36,809 bases of DNA from Bacteroidales bacterium Bact_23 (lineage in GTDB: Bacteria > Bacteroidota > Bacteroidia > Bacteroidales > Lentimicrobiaceae): positions 1 to 36,809 of the forward strand of contig LUZO01000051.1 of NCBI GenBank assembly GCA_001603685.1, read 5' to 3'. Shown piece after piece: positions 26,923 to 34,369 of the stretch. How positions within the stretch are numbered: position 1 is the stretch's first letter; every line of letters begins with the position of its first letter. The position numbers were made by a program, and so were the translations under genes. The notes beneath the pieces are model-generated. The model ran no database searches and was not told the DNA's origin. It saw only the letters and a program-made list of their open reading frames with translations.

Positions 26923-28644
26923 TTATCCCATCCAGGCCTGAATCTCTTCGAGTTTCAATGCGGGGATGTCTAGTTTCATCTTTTTTCTCAGCCCGCCGAG
27001 GTCGTTCAGCAGCTTGTTCGGGTTGGCAGCTTTCAGTTCTGCTATCGTTTTCAGGCCATATTTTCGAAGTACGGGCACCCAGGCTTCGGGAACGCCGGCG
27101 TCAACAAATGCCTGATCCGTATCGCCCGAAGGAGCCTTTTTCTCGGGGCGCATCTGCGGGAAGAAGAGCACATCCTGAATTGAGGGCTGGTTGGTCATCA
27201 GCATGGTGAGGCGGTCGATGCCAATACCCAGACCCGAGCAGGTTGGCATGCCATATTCCAGGGCCCTCACAAAGTCCATGTCAATAAACATCGCCTCGTC
27301 GTCGCCTTTTTGCGAGAGTTTCATCTGCTCCTGGAAACGCTCAAGTTGGTCGATGGGGTCGTTCAGCTCGGAGTAGGCGTTGCAGATTTCCTTTCCGTTA
27401 ATAAATAACTCGAAACGCTCGGTCAGCTCCGGATTGCTGCGGTGCCGCTTGCAGAGGGGCGACATTTCGCGCGGGTAATCCATGATAAAGGTGGGCTGAA
27501 CCAGGTGATGCTCACACTTTTCGCCAAAGATGGCATCAATCAGCTTGCCGGTTCCCATCGATGGATCATGCTCAATGCCAATGCTGTCGCATACTGCACG
27601 CAGCTCGGCCTCCGATTTTCCGGTGATATCAACGCCGGCATACTCGCGGATGGCGTCGGTCATGGTAAGGCGGCGGAAGGGTCGCTTGAAGTCAATCCCT
27701 CGGTCGCCTACCTGCAGGTTGGTTTGGCCGTGCAGATTCAGGGCCACCTTTTCCAGCAGTTCTTCCACAAAATTCATCATCCAGAAATAGTCCTTGTAGG
27801 CTACATAAATCTCCATTACGGTAAATTCCGGATTGTGGGTTCTGTCCATCCCTTCGTTGCGGAAGTCCTTGGCGAACTCATAAACGCCGTCGTAACCGCC
27901 GACAATCAGCTTTTTCAGATATAACTCGTTGGCAATGCGCAGATAGAGCGGAATGTCGAGTGCGTTATGATGGGTGATGAACGGGCGTGCAGCAGCGCCG
28001 CCGGGAATTGGCTGAAGGATGGGCGTTTCAACCTCAAGATAGCCACGCGCATTGAAGAAGTCGCGCATGGTATTGATGATGCGGCTGCGCTTTACAAACA
28101 CCTCACGAACCTCAGGATTTACGATCAGATCGACATAACGCTGACGGTAACGGGTTTCCGGATCGGTGAAGGCATCAAACACCTGATCTTCCTTCTCCTT
28201 AACCACCGGAAGCACCCTCAGCGATTTGCTCAGCAGTTTCAGCGATTTCACATGGATGGAAATCTCGCCCATCTGGGTTATGAATACAAAACCGGTAACC
28301 CCGATGATGTCGCCGATATCGAGCAGTCGTTTGAAAACGGTATTATAGAGGGTTTTATCCTCGCCTTCGCAAATTTCATCGCGCTTTATGTAGAGCTGAA
28401 TTCTGCCGGTTGAGTCCTGAAGATCGACAAAGGAAGCGGCACCCATAATGCGGCGGGTCATAATGCGGCCTGCAATGCTAATTTCCTGATACAGTGTGTT
28501 GTCCTTCGGGAAATTTTCCAGAATTTCGGCGGTGGTGATGTTTACATGAAAAGCTTCGGCCGGATAGGGATTTATGCCAAGTTCACGAAGTTCCTTAAGT
28601 GATTCTCTGCGGATAATTTCCTGTTCGCTGAGTTCCTGATACAT
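26923..28644 (-). CDS. lysS: Lysyl-tRNA synthetase (class II) with C-terminal extension
   Basis: Charges tRNA-Lys with lysine. From the ATG at 28644 it is 573 residues. The N-terminal OB-fold anticodon-binding domain (about 55-165) contains SIAGRIMTRRIMG. The class II core follows: motif 2 FAKDFRNEGMDRTHNPEFT and motif 3 GLGIGIDRLTMLM. After the usual end (FFPQMRPE) there is an extra ~72-residue tail resembling a helix-hairpin-helix domain (LRKYGLKTIAELKAANPNKL). E. coli LysS (505 aa) lacks it, and I recall it as common in Bacteroidota. The upstream in-frame ATG at 28662 is rejected because it lies in the -7 element TATCTTTG. Confidence 0.97.
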   Translation of the reverse strand: MYQELSEQEIIRRESLKELRELGINPYPAEAFHVNITTAEILENFPKDNTLYQEISIAGRIMTRRIMGAASFVDLQDSTGRIQLYIKRDEICEGEDKTLYNTVFKRLLDIGDIIGVTGFVFITQMGEISIHVKSLKLLSKSLRVLPVVKEKEDQVFDAFTDPETRYRQRYVDLIVNPEVREVFVKRSRIINTMRDFFNARGYLEVETPILQPIPGGAAARPFITHHNALDIPLYLRIANELYLKKLIVGGYDGVYEFAKDFRNEGMDRTHNPEFTVMEIYVAYKDYFWMMNFVEELLEKVALNLHGQTNLQVGDRGIDFKRPFRRLTMTDAIREYAGVDITGKSEAELRAVCDSIGIEHDPSMGTGKLIDAIFGEKCEHHLVQPTFIMDYPREMSPLCKRHRSNPELTERFELFINGKEICNAYSELNDPIDQLERFQEQMKLSQKGDDEAMFIDMDFVRALEYGMPTCSGLGIGIDRLTMLMTNQPSIQDVLFFPQMRPEKKAPSGDTDQAFVDAGVPEAWVPVLRKYGLKTIAELKAANPNKLLNDLGGLRKKMKLDIPALKLEEIQAWMG

Positions 28645-28659
28645 ACATAAAAATTTTTG

Positions 28660-28667
28660 CAAAGATA
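28660..28667 (-). promoter_or_regulatory. Predicted lysS -7 promoter element
   Basis: Minus strand TATCTTTG followed by CA, an exact TAnnTTTG match, ending 15 bases before the lysS ATG. A TTG is found only at a 23-base spacing, so the -33 element is weak or absent. The leader would be very short (about 5-10 bases). Confidence 0.55.
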
Positions 28668-28874
28668 GCGTTTTTTACCAAGCGGAAAAGCAATTAAGCA
28701 CACCGTTTGAATAATGAAAAGATACTGGGAATCGCGATGATTGAATGAGTATAAGCCAGCTATGAAGCCGCGAAAAAGCGAACCTCCCCGATCCGCTGTT
28801 TTCATTGCTTCCGAACTTCATTAAGCCCGATGTTCTTCCTGCAGCTTTTTACTTCAAAGCATCCGTTACACGGG

Positions 28875-28908
28875 GGCTTCCGCAGAAGCCTGCCGGTTTG
28901 AACCGGGC
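28875..28908 (-). terminator. Two adjacent hairpins after the 2-hydroxyacid dehydrogenase gene
   Basis: Hairpin 1 is GCCGGTT/AACCGGGC at 28892-28908 (7 bp, one bulged C), five bases after the stop. Hairpin 2 is GGCTTC/GAAGCC at 28875-28890 (6 bp, four-base loop). There is no U tract on the minus strand. On the plus strand hairpin 1 is followed by ATTTTT, so it could also stop plus-strand transcripts. Confidence 0.5.
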
Positions 28909-28912
28909 ATTT

Positions 28913-29863
28913 TTACTGCTTTCCGGTTATTTTGCCTATCTTTTCCACCAGCACCCTGGCCATCTTTTCATTCGATTCGTGGGTCCAGCCGGCAATGTGG
29001 GGCGAAAGGATTACCTTATCACTTGAAATCAGCCTCCGGAATGCGTCGGGCAGGGCTTCGGAATCGAGATTCTCGAACGATAATTTCTCATATTCAAGCA
29101 CATCCAGCGCTGCACCGCTAACCGTTCCGGCCTCAATGGCATCCATCAGGTCGGAAGTGTTTACGCATTGTCCGCGCGCAGTATTGATCAGAATCAGGGG
29201 TTTGCGGAATTTAGCCAGGTATTCGCGATTGACCAGTCCCCTGGTTTCTTCGGTCAGCGGCACATGCAGGCTGAGGATATCGGCGGTTTCAAATACCTCG
29301 TTCATACCGGTTTCCCTAACAATGCTGCTGCCATAACCCGACTTGTACTTATCGTAGGCAATCACCTTTGCTCCGAAGCCGCTTAATTTTTCGGCGAAAG
29401 CGCTTCCCATATTGCCGTATCCGATTATCGCCAAGGTTTTCCCCATAATTTCGGTCCCGCGGTTGCCTTCCCGAATCCAGACTCCCTTACGCACTTCGGC
29501 ATCGGCGCGGCACAGATGGTTCAGAAGCACAAGCAGCATTCCCACGGCATGTTCGCCCACCGCATCCCTGTTCCCTTCCGGAGCATTCAGGCAGATAATC
29601 CCTTTGGACTCAGCGGTATCGGTGTCAATGTTTTCCATCCCGGCTCCCACCCTTGCGATGAATCTGAGATTTCCGGCATGAGAAAGGGCTTCGGCATCCA
29701 GCTTTATTTTGCTCCGGATAACCACGCCCTCAAAATCGGGCAGCAGATCCAGCACCTCCTGCCGGTTCTTTCCATAGTAGTGGCTGCAGTTGAAACCCAT
29801 ACGCTCCAGTTCTCTTTCAAGCAGCGGATGGGTGGTATCGATAAATAAAACGCGGTCTTTCAT
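28913..29863 (-). CDS. NAD-dependent D-2-hydroxyacid dehydrogenase (phosphoglycerate dehydrogenase-like)
   Basis: A 316-residue cytoplasmic dehydrogenase of the SerA/2-hydroxyacid family. The substrate-binding half has RVGAGMENIDTD (71-82). The Rossmann motif GYGNMG (148-153) with Asp171 at the end of the second strand indicates NAD preference. Catalytic residues expected in the family are present: Arg230 in INTARG, Glu257 region, and His289 in SPHIAGWT. It lacks the C-terminal ACT domain of E. coli SerA (410 aa), so serine feedback is not expected. 3-Phosphoglycerate is a likely but unproven substrate, since no serC or serB is adjacent. The start at 29863 is chosen over 29923 because the longer form spans a promoter-like TAATTTTG at 29882-29889. 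Confidence 0.88.
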   Translation of the reverse strand: MKDRVLFIDTTHPLLERELERMGFNCSHYYGKNRQEVLDLLPDFEGVVIRSKIKLDAEALSHAGNLRFIARVGAGMENIDTDTAESKGIICLNAPEGNRDAVGEHAVGMLLVLLNHLCRADAEVRKGVWIREGNRGTEIMGKTLAIIGYGNMGSAFAEKLSGFGAKVIAYDKYKSGYGSSIVRETGMNEVFETADILSLHVPLTEETRGLVNREYLAKFRKPLILINTARGQCVNTSDLMDAIEAGTVSGAALDVLEYEKLSFENLDSEALPDAFRRLISSDKVILSPHIAGWTHESNEKMARVLVEKIGKITGKQ

Positions 29864-29881
29864 GGCACAAATAATATTTTG

Positions 29882-29889
29882 CAAAATTA
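29882..29889 (-). promoter_or_regulatory. Predicted -7 element of the 2-hydroxyacid dehydrogenase gene
   Basis: Minus strand TAATTTTG followed by CA fits TAnnTTTG exactly, 18 bases before the ATG at 29863. No TTTG lies at the standard distance (the nearest is 24 bases away). Confidence 0.5.
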
Positions 29890-29990
29890 CTATTCCTATG
29901 AAAACCGATGCAGCAAACCGCAAATATGTAAGATAATCCTGAAAATTAGCGATTTTGGCTAAAAAACTGAGGCTATTCTAACGAATATTG

Positions 29991-29998
29991 TATTTTTG
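29991..29998 (+). promoter_or_regulatory. Predicted -7 element of the MMPL-rmlA-prenyl synthase unit
   Basis: TATTTTTG followed by CG, an exact TAnnTTTG match about 80 bases upstream of the exporter ATG. No good -33 is visible at 18-21 bases. Confidence 0.45.
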
Positions 29999-30079
29999 CG
30001 CTGAAATTCAGGCTTTTTGTATATTTACTATTGTGCTGATTTTCAGATATATCGTATTGTTTGTTGATTTCTGAGCCAA

Positions 30080-32515
30080 ATGTGGAATTTTCTTGTCCGG
30101 TTCATTCTTCGTAACCGTCTGGGCAATCTGATTGCTATTATTCTGATTACTTTATTCATGGGATATAAAGCCCTTGATGTACACCTGTCGTACGAAATGG
30201 CTCAGATGTTGCCCGATTCCGACACCACCATTGTGGCTTACAACAAGTTTAAGCAGACATTTGGCCAGGACGGTTCGGTCGTTTTTATCGGAATCAGAGA
30301 TGACAAACTGTTTACCCTCGATGTGTTCAACGACTGGCTCGATCTTACTGAACGCCTCAGAAAGGTGGATGGTGTTCAGGAGGTGCTTTCGATCGGGAAA
30401 CTATATACTTTGGTTAAGAACGACAGTATCAGGAAGTTCGATTTCAAACCGGTTTTCGATCACAGGCCTGAAACCCAGGCAGAGATGGACAGCATCAAAT
30501 CCCTGATTTTCAGCCTGCCGTTCTACGAAGGGCTGATCATCAACAAGGAGAACAATTCGACTCTGATGATGCTCACCCTCGACAAGGACCGGGTTAACAA
30601 CAAAAGTCGCATTGGCCTTGTCAGCGACATCGAAAATGAGGTAGCCGTTTTCAGCGGCAAACACGATATAAAGGTGCATTTTTCGGGAATGCCCTACATC
30701 CGCACCAAAACCATGAAAATGGTGCAGAAGGAGCTGCTGATGTTTACTTTGCTGGCGCTACTGGTAGCATCATTGGTGCTGTTTTTCTTTTTCAGATCAT
30801 TCAAGGCGGTACTGTTTCCCATCATCATTGTGATTATCAGTGTAATATGGGCTATGGGCATCATCGGCCTGTTGGGCTATGAAATCACCATACTCACGGG
30901 GATAATTCCGCCCTTGCTGATCATCATCGGGGTGGAAAACTGCATCTTCCTGCTCAATAAATATCATCACGAGTTCAGGGAGCACGGCAACAAGGTTAAG
31001 GCGCTGGCCCGCGTAGTCATAAGAACCGGAAACGCCACCTTTCTCACCAACCTGACCACTGCCACCGGTTTTGCATCGTTCATCATTACCGGCAACAAAC
31101 TGCTGATTGAGTTTGGAATCGTGGCTTCCATCAACATTATGGTGGTTTTCCTACTCTCCATTTTCCTTATCCCCATCCTCTACAGCTATCTTGATCCCCC
31201 GCAGATGCGGCACATCAAGCACCTCGACAACAAATACACCACCGCCCTGATTGAAAAGATCGTCAATACTGTTGAGAATCACAGGCCAAAGATATATGCC
31301 ACTTTCGGACTTGCCGTAGTCTTGGCAATTTTCGGCATCTCAAAACTGAAAACCACGGGGAATGTAGTGGATGACATCCCGCACAAACATCCCATGTACC
31401 TCGATCTTTTATTCTTCGAAAAGGAGTTCAAGGGAATACTGCCGTTCGAAATCAGCATCGACACCCGCAAGCCCAGGGGTGTTACCCAGATGGCTACCAT
31501 TCAGAAAATCAGCGAATTGCAGGACACCCTTGCCAAATATCCCGAATTTACCCGGCCCATCTCCATCGCCGAGCTGGTCAAATTCTCGAAACAGGCATTT
31601 TACAACGGGAATCCGGAGATGTACAGTCTGCCGAACAGCCAGGAGCGCAACTTCATACTCCAGTATCTGCCTTCGATGAAGGGCGACAAGCGCACCCTTG
31701 CCAACTCGTTTGTTGACACTGCCATGAGCAAAACCCGCATCAGCGTGCAGATGGCAAACATCGGAACCCGCGACATTCAGCGGATTAAGGACGAACTTCA
31801 GCCGGCCATTGACTCCATCTTCAGCCCGGATAAATATAGTGTGGAGCTCACCGGAACCAGCATCGTATTTCTGAAAGGCACCGATTATCTGGTTGACAAC
31901 CTAATGACCAGCCTTATTCTGGCGGCCATTGTCATTGGCATTTTGCTGGGGCTGCTCTTTTCATCATTCAAGATGGTAACCGTATCGATGATACCCAACC
32001 TGCTGCCCCAACTGATGACGGCGGCGCTGATGGGATTCCTGGCAATCTCCATCAAACCCTCTACCATTCTCATTTTCAGCATTGCCCTGGGTATTTCGGT
32101 TGACAACGCCATCCATTACCTCTCAAGGTACCGCCTGGCGCTCAAAAATACCAACTGGAACATCCGGGTTTCGGTATTTTCGGCTCTGCGCGAAACCGGA
32201 TTCAGTATGATGTATTCATCCATAGTTCTTTTCCTGGGGTTTGCAGTCTTTACCATCTCAACCTTCGGCGGGACTCAGTCAATGGGATTTCTGGTTTCGT
32301 TCACCCTGCTGATTGCACTCTTCTCGAATCTGCTGCTTCTGCCCTCGCTGCTGCTTTCGCTCGATAAGTGGCTGACTACCCGCAAGTTCGAAGAGCCGCT
32401 AATCGAATTCTTTGATGAGAATGAAATAATTGACGAGAACGGAAATTCCATTGCTCCATCTGATAATCAGAATATTGTAGATTCCGCAACAAATAACAAT
32501 CAGCAGCTTTCATGA
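30080..32515 (+). CDS. MMPL/RND-family inner-membrane exporter
   Basis: An 811-residue polytopic membrane protein of the RND superfamily (MMPL/patched-like). It has two similar halves: one N-terminal transmembrane helix (about 15-35), a periplasmic domain, then a five-helix block (about 218-372). A second periplasmic loop and a matching helix block (about 606-770) follow. Transporter-type motifs are GVENCIFLLNKYHHEF in the first half and GISVDNAIHYLSRYR in the second. The first has Glu where the second has Asp, in the position often used for proton coupling. The C-terminal tail is acidic and Asn-rich. Family members move lipids, hopanoids or hydrophobic compounds; the substrate here is unknown. 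Its TGA overlaps the ATG of rmlA (ATGA), implying translational coupling and a link to surface lipid or glycan metabolism. Confidence 0.88.
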   Translation: MWNFLVRFILRNRLGNLIAIILITLFMGYKALDVHLSYEMAQMLPDSDTTIVAYNKFKQTFGQDGSVVFIGIRDDKLFTLDVFNDWLDLTERLRKVDGVQEVLSIGKLYTLVKNDSIRKFDFKPVFDHRPETQAEMDSIKSLIFSLPFYEGLIINKENNSTLMMLTLDKDRVNNKSRIGLVSDIENEVAVFSGKHDIKVHFSGMPYIRTKTMKMVQKELLMFTLLALLVASLVLFFFFRSFKAVLFPIIIVIISVIWAMGIIGLLGYEITILTGIIPPLLIIIGVENCIFLLNKYHHEFREHGNKVKALARVVIRTGNATFLTNLTTATGFASFIITGNKLLIEFGIVASINIMVVFLLSIFLIPILYSYLDPPQMRHIKHLDNKYTTALIEKIVNTVENHRPKIYATFGLAVVLAIFGISKLKTTGNVVDDIPHKHPMYLDLLFFEKEFKGILPFEISIDTRKPRGVTQMATIQKISELQDTLAKYPEFTRPISIAELVKFSKQAFYNGNPEMYSLPNSQERNFILQYLPSMKGDKRTLANSFVDTAMSKTRISVQMANIGTRDIQRIKDELQPAIDSIFSPDKYSVELTGTSIVFLKGTDYLVDNLMTSLILAAIVIGILLGLLFSSFKMVTVSMIPNLLPQLMTAALMGFLAISIKPSTILIFSIALGISVDNAIHYLSRYRLALKNTNWNIRVSVFSALRETGFSMMYSSIVLFLGFAVFTISTFGGTQSMGFLVSFTLLIALFSNLLLLPSLLLSLDKWLTTRKFEEPLIEFFDENEIIDENGNSIAPSDNQNIVDSATNNNQQLS

Positions 32516-33366
32516 AAGGTATCATTTTGGCCGGCGGGTCCGGAACGCGTCTTCATCCACTCACGCTGGCAATAAGCAAACAGTTGATGCCGGTTTACGA
32601 CAAGCCGATGATCTATTACCCGCTTTCGGTACTAATGATGGCGGGTATCAATGAAATTCTGATTATTTCCACCCCACACGATCTGCCCCATTTTGAGCGG
32701 CTGCTTGGCGACGGAACCGCACTTGGCTGCCGGTTCAGCTATGCCGTTCAGCATGTTCCCAACGGGCTGGCACAGGCGTTTGTCATCGGAGCGCCTTTTA
32801 TCGGAAAAGACAATGCCGCACTGATACTTGGCGATAACATATTTTACAGCTCAGGCCTGCAGAATCTGCTCAGCGAGTGCAAAAACCCTGACGGTGGCAT
32901 CGTTTTCGCCTACCATGTTGCCGATCCGTGGAGATATGGCGTAGTTGAGTTCGACAAATCGGGTACAGCCATCAGCATTGAGGAGAAGCCCGAATATCCC
33001 AAATCGAACTATGCCGTGCCCGGCCTCTATTTCTATGACAACAGCGTTGTGGAAGTAGCGTCATCGCTGAAGCCCGGCAAGCGCGGCGAGTATGAAATAA
33101 CCGATGTAAACCGGCACTACCTTGAGCAGGGAAAACTGAAGGTTAAGGTGATGAGCCGCGGAACCGCGTGGCTCGATACCGGCACCTTTTCTTCGCTGCT
33201 TCAGGCCTCGCAGTTTGTGGAAGTGATTGAATCAAGGCAGGGGCTTAAGATTGGATGCATCGAAGAAGTAGCTTACAGAATGGGATATATCAGCAGAAGT
33301 CAGTTGCAAGAAATAGCCAAACCTCTGGTTAAAAGCGGATATGGCGATTACCTTTTAAGTATTTAA
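32512..33366 (+). CDS. rmlA: Glucose-1-phosphate thymidylyltransferase
   Basis: Makes dTDP-glucose from dTTP and glucose-1-phosphate, the first step to dTDP-rhamnose and related deoxysugars. The 284 residues match RmlA/RfbA (about 290). The nucleotidyltransferase signature GGSGTRLHPLT (8-18) and SKQLMPVYDKPMIYYPLS (23-40) are near-identical to the family. Downstream, LILGDNIFY, VVEFDKSGTAISIEEKPEYPKSNYAV and GTAWLDTGTF are all present. It overlaps the exporter gene by four bases. The rmlB, C and D genes are not in the window, so the pathway must be completed elsewhere. Confidence 0.97.
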   Translation: MKGIILAGGSGTRLHPLTLAISKQLMPVYDKPMIYYPLSVLMMAGINEILIISTPHDLPHFERLLGDGTALGCRFSYAVQHVPNGLAQAFVIGAPFIGKDNAALILGDNIFYSSGLQNLLSECKNPDGGIVFAYHVADPWRYGVVEFDKSGTAISIEEKPEYPKSNYAVPGLYFYDNSVVEVASSLKPGKRGEYEITDVNRHYLEQGKLKVKVMSRGTAWLDTGTFSSLLQASQFVEVIESRQGLKIGCIEEVAYRMGYISRSQLQEIAKPLVKSGYGDYLLSI

Positions 33367-33390
33367 TAACCAAGAAGATATTTACTCAGA

Positions 33391-34365
33391 ATGTTAACAC
33401 TGGAACAGATACAGAAGAAAATAAGCAGCTCACTGGAATCACTTCCCATCTACCGGGAGCCGTCCGGACTATACGAACCCATTGCTTACGCACTTCGGCA
33501 GGGCGGTAAAAGAATCAGGCCGGTACTGACTCTGGTCTCGGCCCAAATGTTCGGCGGAGATCCCGACAAAGCGCTCCCCGCAGCGACTGCCATCGAGATT
33601 TTTCATAATTTCACCCTGCTCCACGACGACATCATCGATCAGGCGCCGCTGAGGCGGGGCTATGAAACCGTATATAAAAAGTGGAATGTAAATACTGCCA
33701 TCCTTTCGGGCGATACCATGTTTGCCGTGGCTTACGGAAAGCTGGCCGAATCGGAGCCGCAACTGCTGCCCGGCCTGATGGATATCTTTTCGAAAACCGC
33801 CATTCAGGTGTGCGAAGGCCAGCAATATGACACCGATTACGAAATTGCCGGCCATGTTCCCATCGAAGACTATATCGAAATGATTACCCTGAAAACCGCC
33901 GTACTTATGGCGGCAAGCCTGAAAATCGGGGCGCTGATTGGCAATGCCGGCGAAAAACACGCCGATGCCGTTTATCAGTTCGGCTTGAATGTCGGCATCG
34001 CTTTCCAGCTTCAGGATGACCTGCTGGATGCATTTGGAGATGTTGCCGTTTTCGGGAAGAAAACCGGAGGCGATATTACTGCCAACAAGAAGACCTATCT
34101 TTACCTGAAAGCGCTTGAAAACAGCAACGAACAGGATGCAGCCGAGCTGAAGCGGTGGTTCAGCACCAACGGCAACAATCCAGAACAGAAAATCGCAGCT
34201 GTGCTCAGATTGTTTGAAAAAGCCGGGGTAAAAGAAGAGACGGAAAACCTGATTCAGTACTATCTGCAACAGGCGCTCACCCACCTGGATTCAATAGAAA
34301 TTGAAGGCAGCGCCAAAGAGCAGCTACTAAAGGTTCTGGCCGACCTGGTACACCGCAAATACTAA
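33391..34365 (+). CDS. Polyprenyl (short-chain isoprenyl) diphosphate synthase
   Basis: Condenses isopentenyl diphosphate with allylic diphosphates. The 324-residue protein has GGKRIRP (38-44), the first Asp-rich motif DDIID at 79-83 (DDxxD, no insertion) with downstream RRG, and the second motif DDLLD in FQLQDDLLDAFGD. Phe74, five residues before the first Asp motif, is the position where an aromatic residue typically limits product length, so a farnesyl- or geranylgeranyl-type product is more likely than a long quinone tail; this is inference from a rule of thumb. It follows rmlA by 24 bases and is probably in the same operon. It converges on the ABC-F gene with four bases between the stops. 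Confidence 0.9.
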   Translation: MLTLEQIQKKISSSLESLPIYREPSGLYEPIAYALRQGGKRIRPVLTLVSAQMFGGDPDKALPAATAIEIFHNFTLLHDDIIDQAPLRRGYETVYKKWNVNTAILSGDTMFAVAYGKLAESEPQLLPGLMDIFSKTAIQVCEGQQYDTDYEIAGHVPIEDYIEMITLKTAVLMAASLKIGALIGNAGEKHADAVYQFGLNVGIAFQLQDDLLDAFGDVAVFGKKTGGDITANKKTYLYLKALENSNEQDAAELKRWFSTNGNNPEQKIAAVLRLFEKAGVKEETENLIQYYLQQALTHLDSIEIEGSAKEQLLKVLADLVHRKY

Positions 34366-34369
34366 GATA

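Noticed and set aside
28805..29026. 73-codon plus-strand frame between lysS and the dehydrogenase gene
   Set aside because: It runs into the dehydrogenase gene on the other strand, has no domain, and is interrupted by the hairpin region.
33469..34284. 271-codon open frame antisense to the prenyl synthase gene
   Set aside because: The opposite strand encodes a clear prenyl synthase with both Asp-rich motifs. The antisense protein has no recognisable domain or promoter and is explained by codon bias.
30080..34365. Complete O-antigen or capsule cluster
   Set aside because: Only rmlA is present. No glycosyltransferases, flippase, polymerase or rmlBCD genes are in the window.
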